Shown piece by piece: positions 5,565 to 5,611 of a DNA stretch of 5,611 bases. Position numbers and translations under genes: made by a program. The stretch is from NCBI GenBank assembly GCA_017454585.1, contig JAFTCU010000305.1, positions 1-5,611 on the forward strand, given 5' to 3'. How positions within the stretch are numbered: the stretch's first letter is position 1; every line of letters begins with the position of its first letter. Under the pieces are notes generated by a model that worked only from the letters and a program-made list of their open reading frames with translations, had not been told where the DNA came from and did not search any database. Origin of the DNA: Thermoguttaceae bacterium. Lineage in GTDB: Bacteria; Planctomycetota; Planctomycetia; Pirellulales; Thermoguttaceae.

Positions 5565-5611
5565 ATTCCAGCGTTGGGTAAACCTTCCCGCCTTTGAGCT
5601 GCACGGCCTGC
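5563..5611 (-). CDS. C-terminal end of an unidentified protein (5' part outside window)
   Basis: The minus-strand frame is open from the window edge to TAA at 5563-5565 and gives the last 15 residues, QAVQLKGGKVYPTLE. The composition and codon choice fit the GC-rich genes of the window, and the repeat-rich spacer begins immediately after it, which supports a real gene end. Too little is present to name a family. It precedes the esterase in the same direction but is separated from it by the promoter at 5309-5337. Confidence 0.45.
   Translation of the reverse strand, partial: QAVQLKGGKVYPTLE

Overview
The window reads as part of a carbohydrate-degradation locus from a moderately GC-rich bacterium. 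All four protein-coding genes lie on the minus strand. The combination of secreted glycoside hydrolases and esterases with discoidin-like domains, start codons with weak or no Shine-Dalgarno, and spacers full of heptameric and hairpin repeats suggests the PVC superphylum (Lentisphaerota, Kiritimatiellota or Planctomycetota). That placement is an inference from style; no marker gene is present.

Transcription runs from right to left. At the right edge (5563-5611) is the last piece of a gene whose product cannot be named. The spacer 5228-5562 holds a short AT-rich heptamer repeat, a composite palindromic repeat element (5364-5538) and a consensus-perfect sigma70-type promoter (TTGACA, 17 bp, TATAAT). 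The promoter fires into a leader that can fold into a long nested hairpin. The leader precedes an 899-codon secreted esterase (2528-5227): signal peptide, F5/8-type-C-like domain, an acetylxylan-esterase-like alpha/beta-hydrolase with a visible Ser-Asp-His triad, and a second hydrolase-like half without a recognisable nucleophile. A C9 homopolymer lies just after its signal peptide.

Below the esterase is an imperfect 38-nt palindrome (2471-2508), then a small AT-rich gene (1993-2424) for a three-helix membrane protein of unknown function, compositionally foreign to its neighbours. The left third (1-1926) is an open reading frame running off the window edge. It encodes a secreted protein that fuses a GH29-like alpha-L-fucosidase domain to a GH95-like six-hairpin glycosidase. 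The two parts are joined by a linker encoded by tandem heptamer repeats of the kind otherwise seen here in spacers.

Together the esterase and the double glycosidase fit removal of acetyl (or similar ester) groups and of fucose or related sugars from a complex polysaccharide outside the cytoplasm. The most notable points are the fusion across a repeat, the His-to-Cys change in the GH29 motif, the homopolymer and heptamer tracts that could shift reading frames by slippage, and the regulated-looking leader of the esterase.
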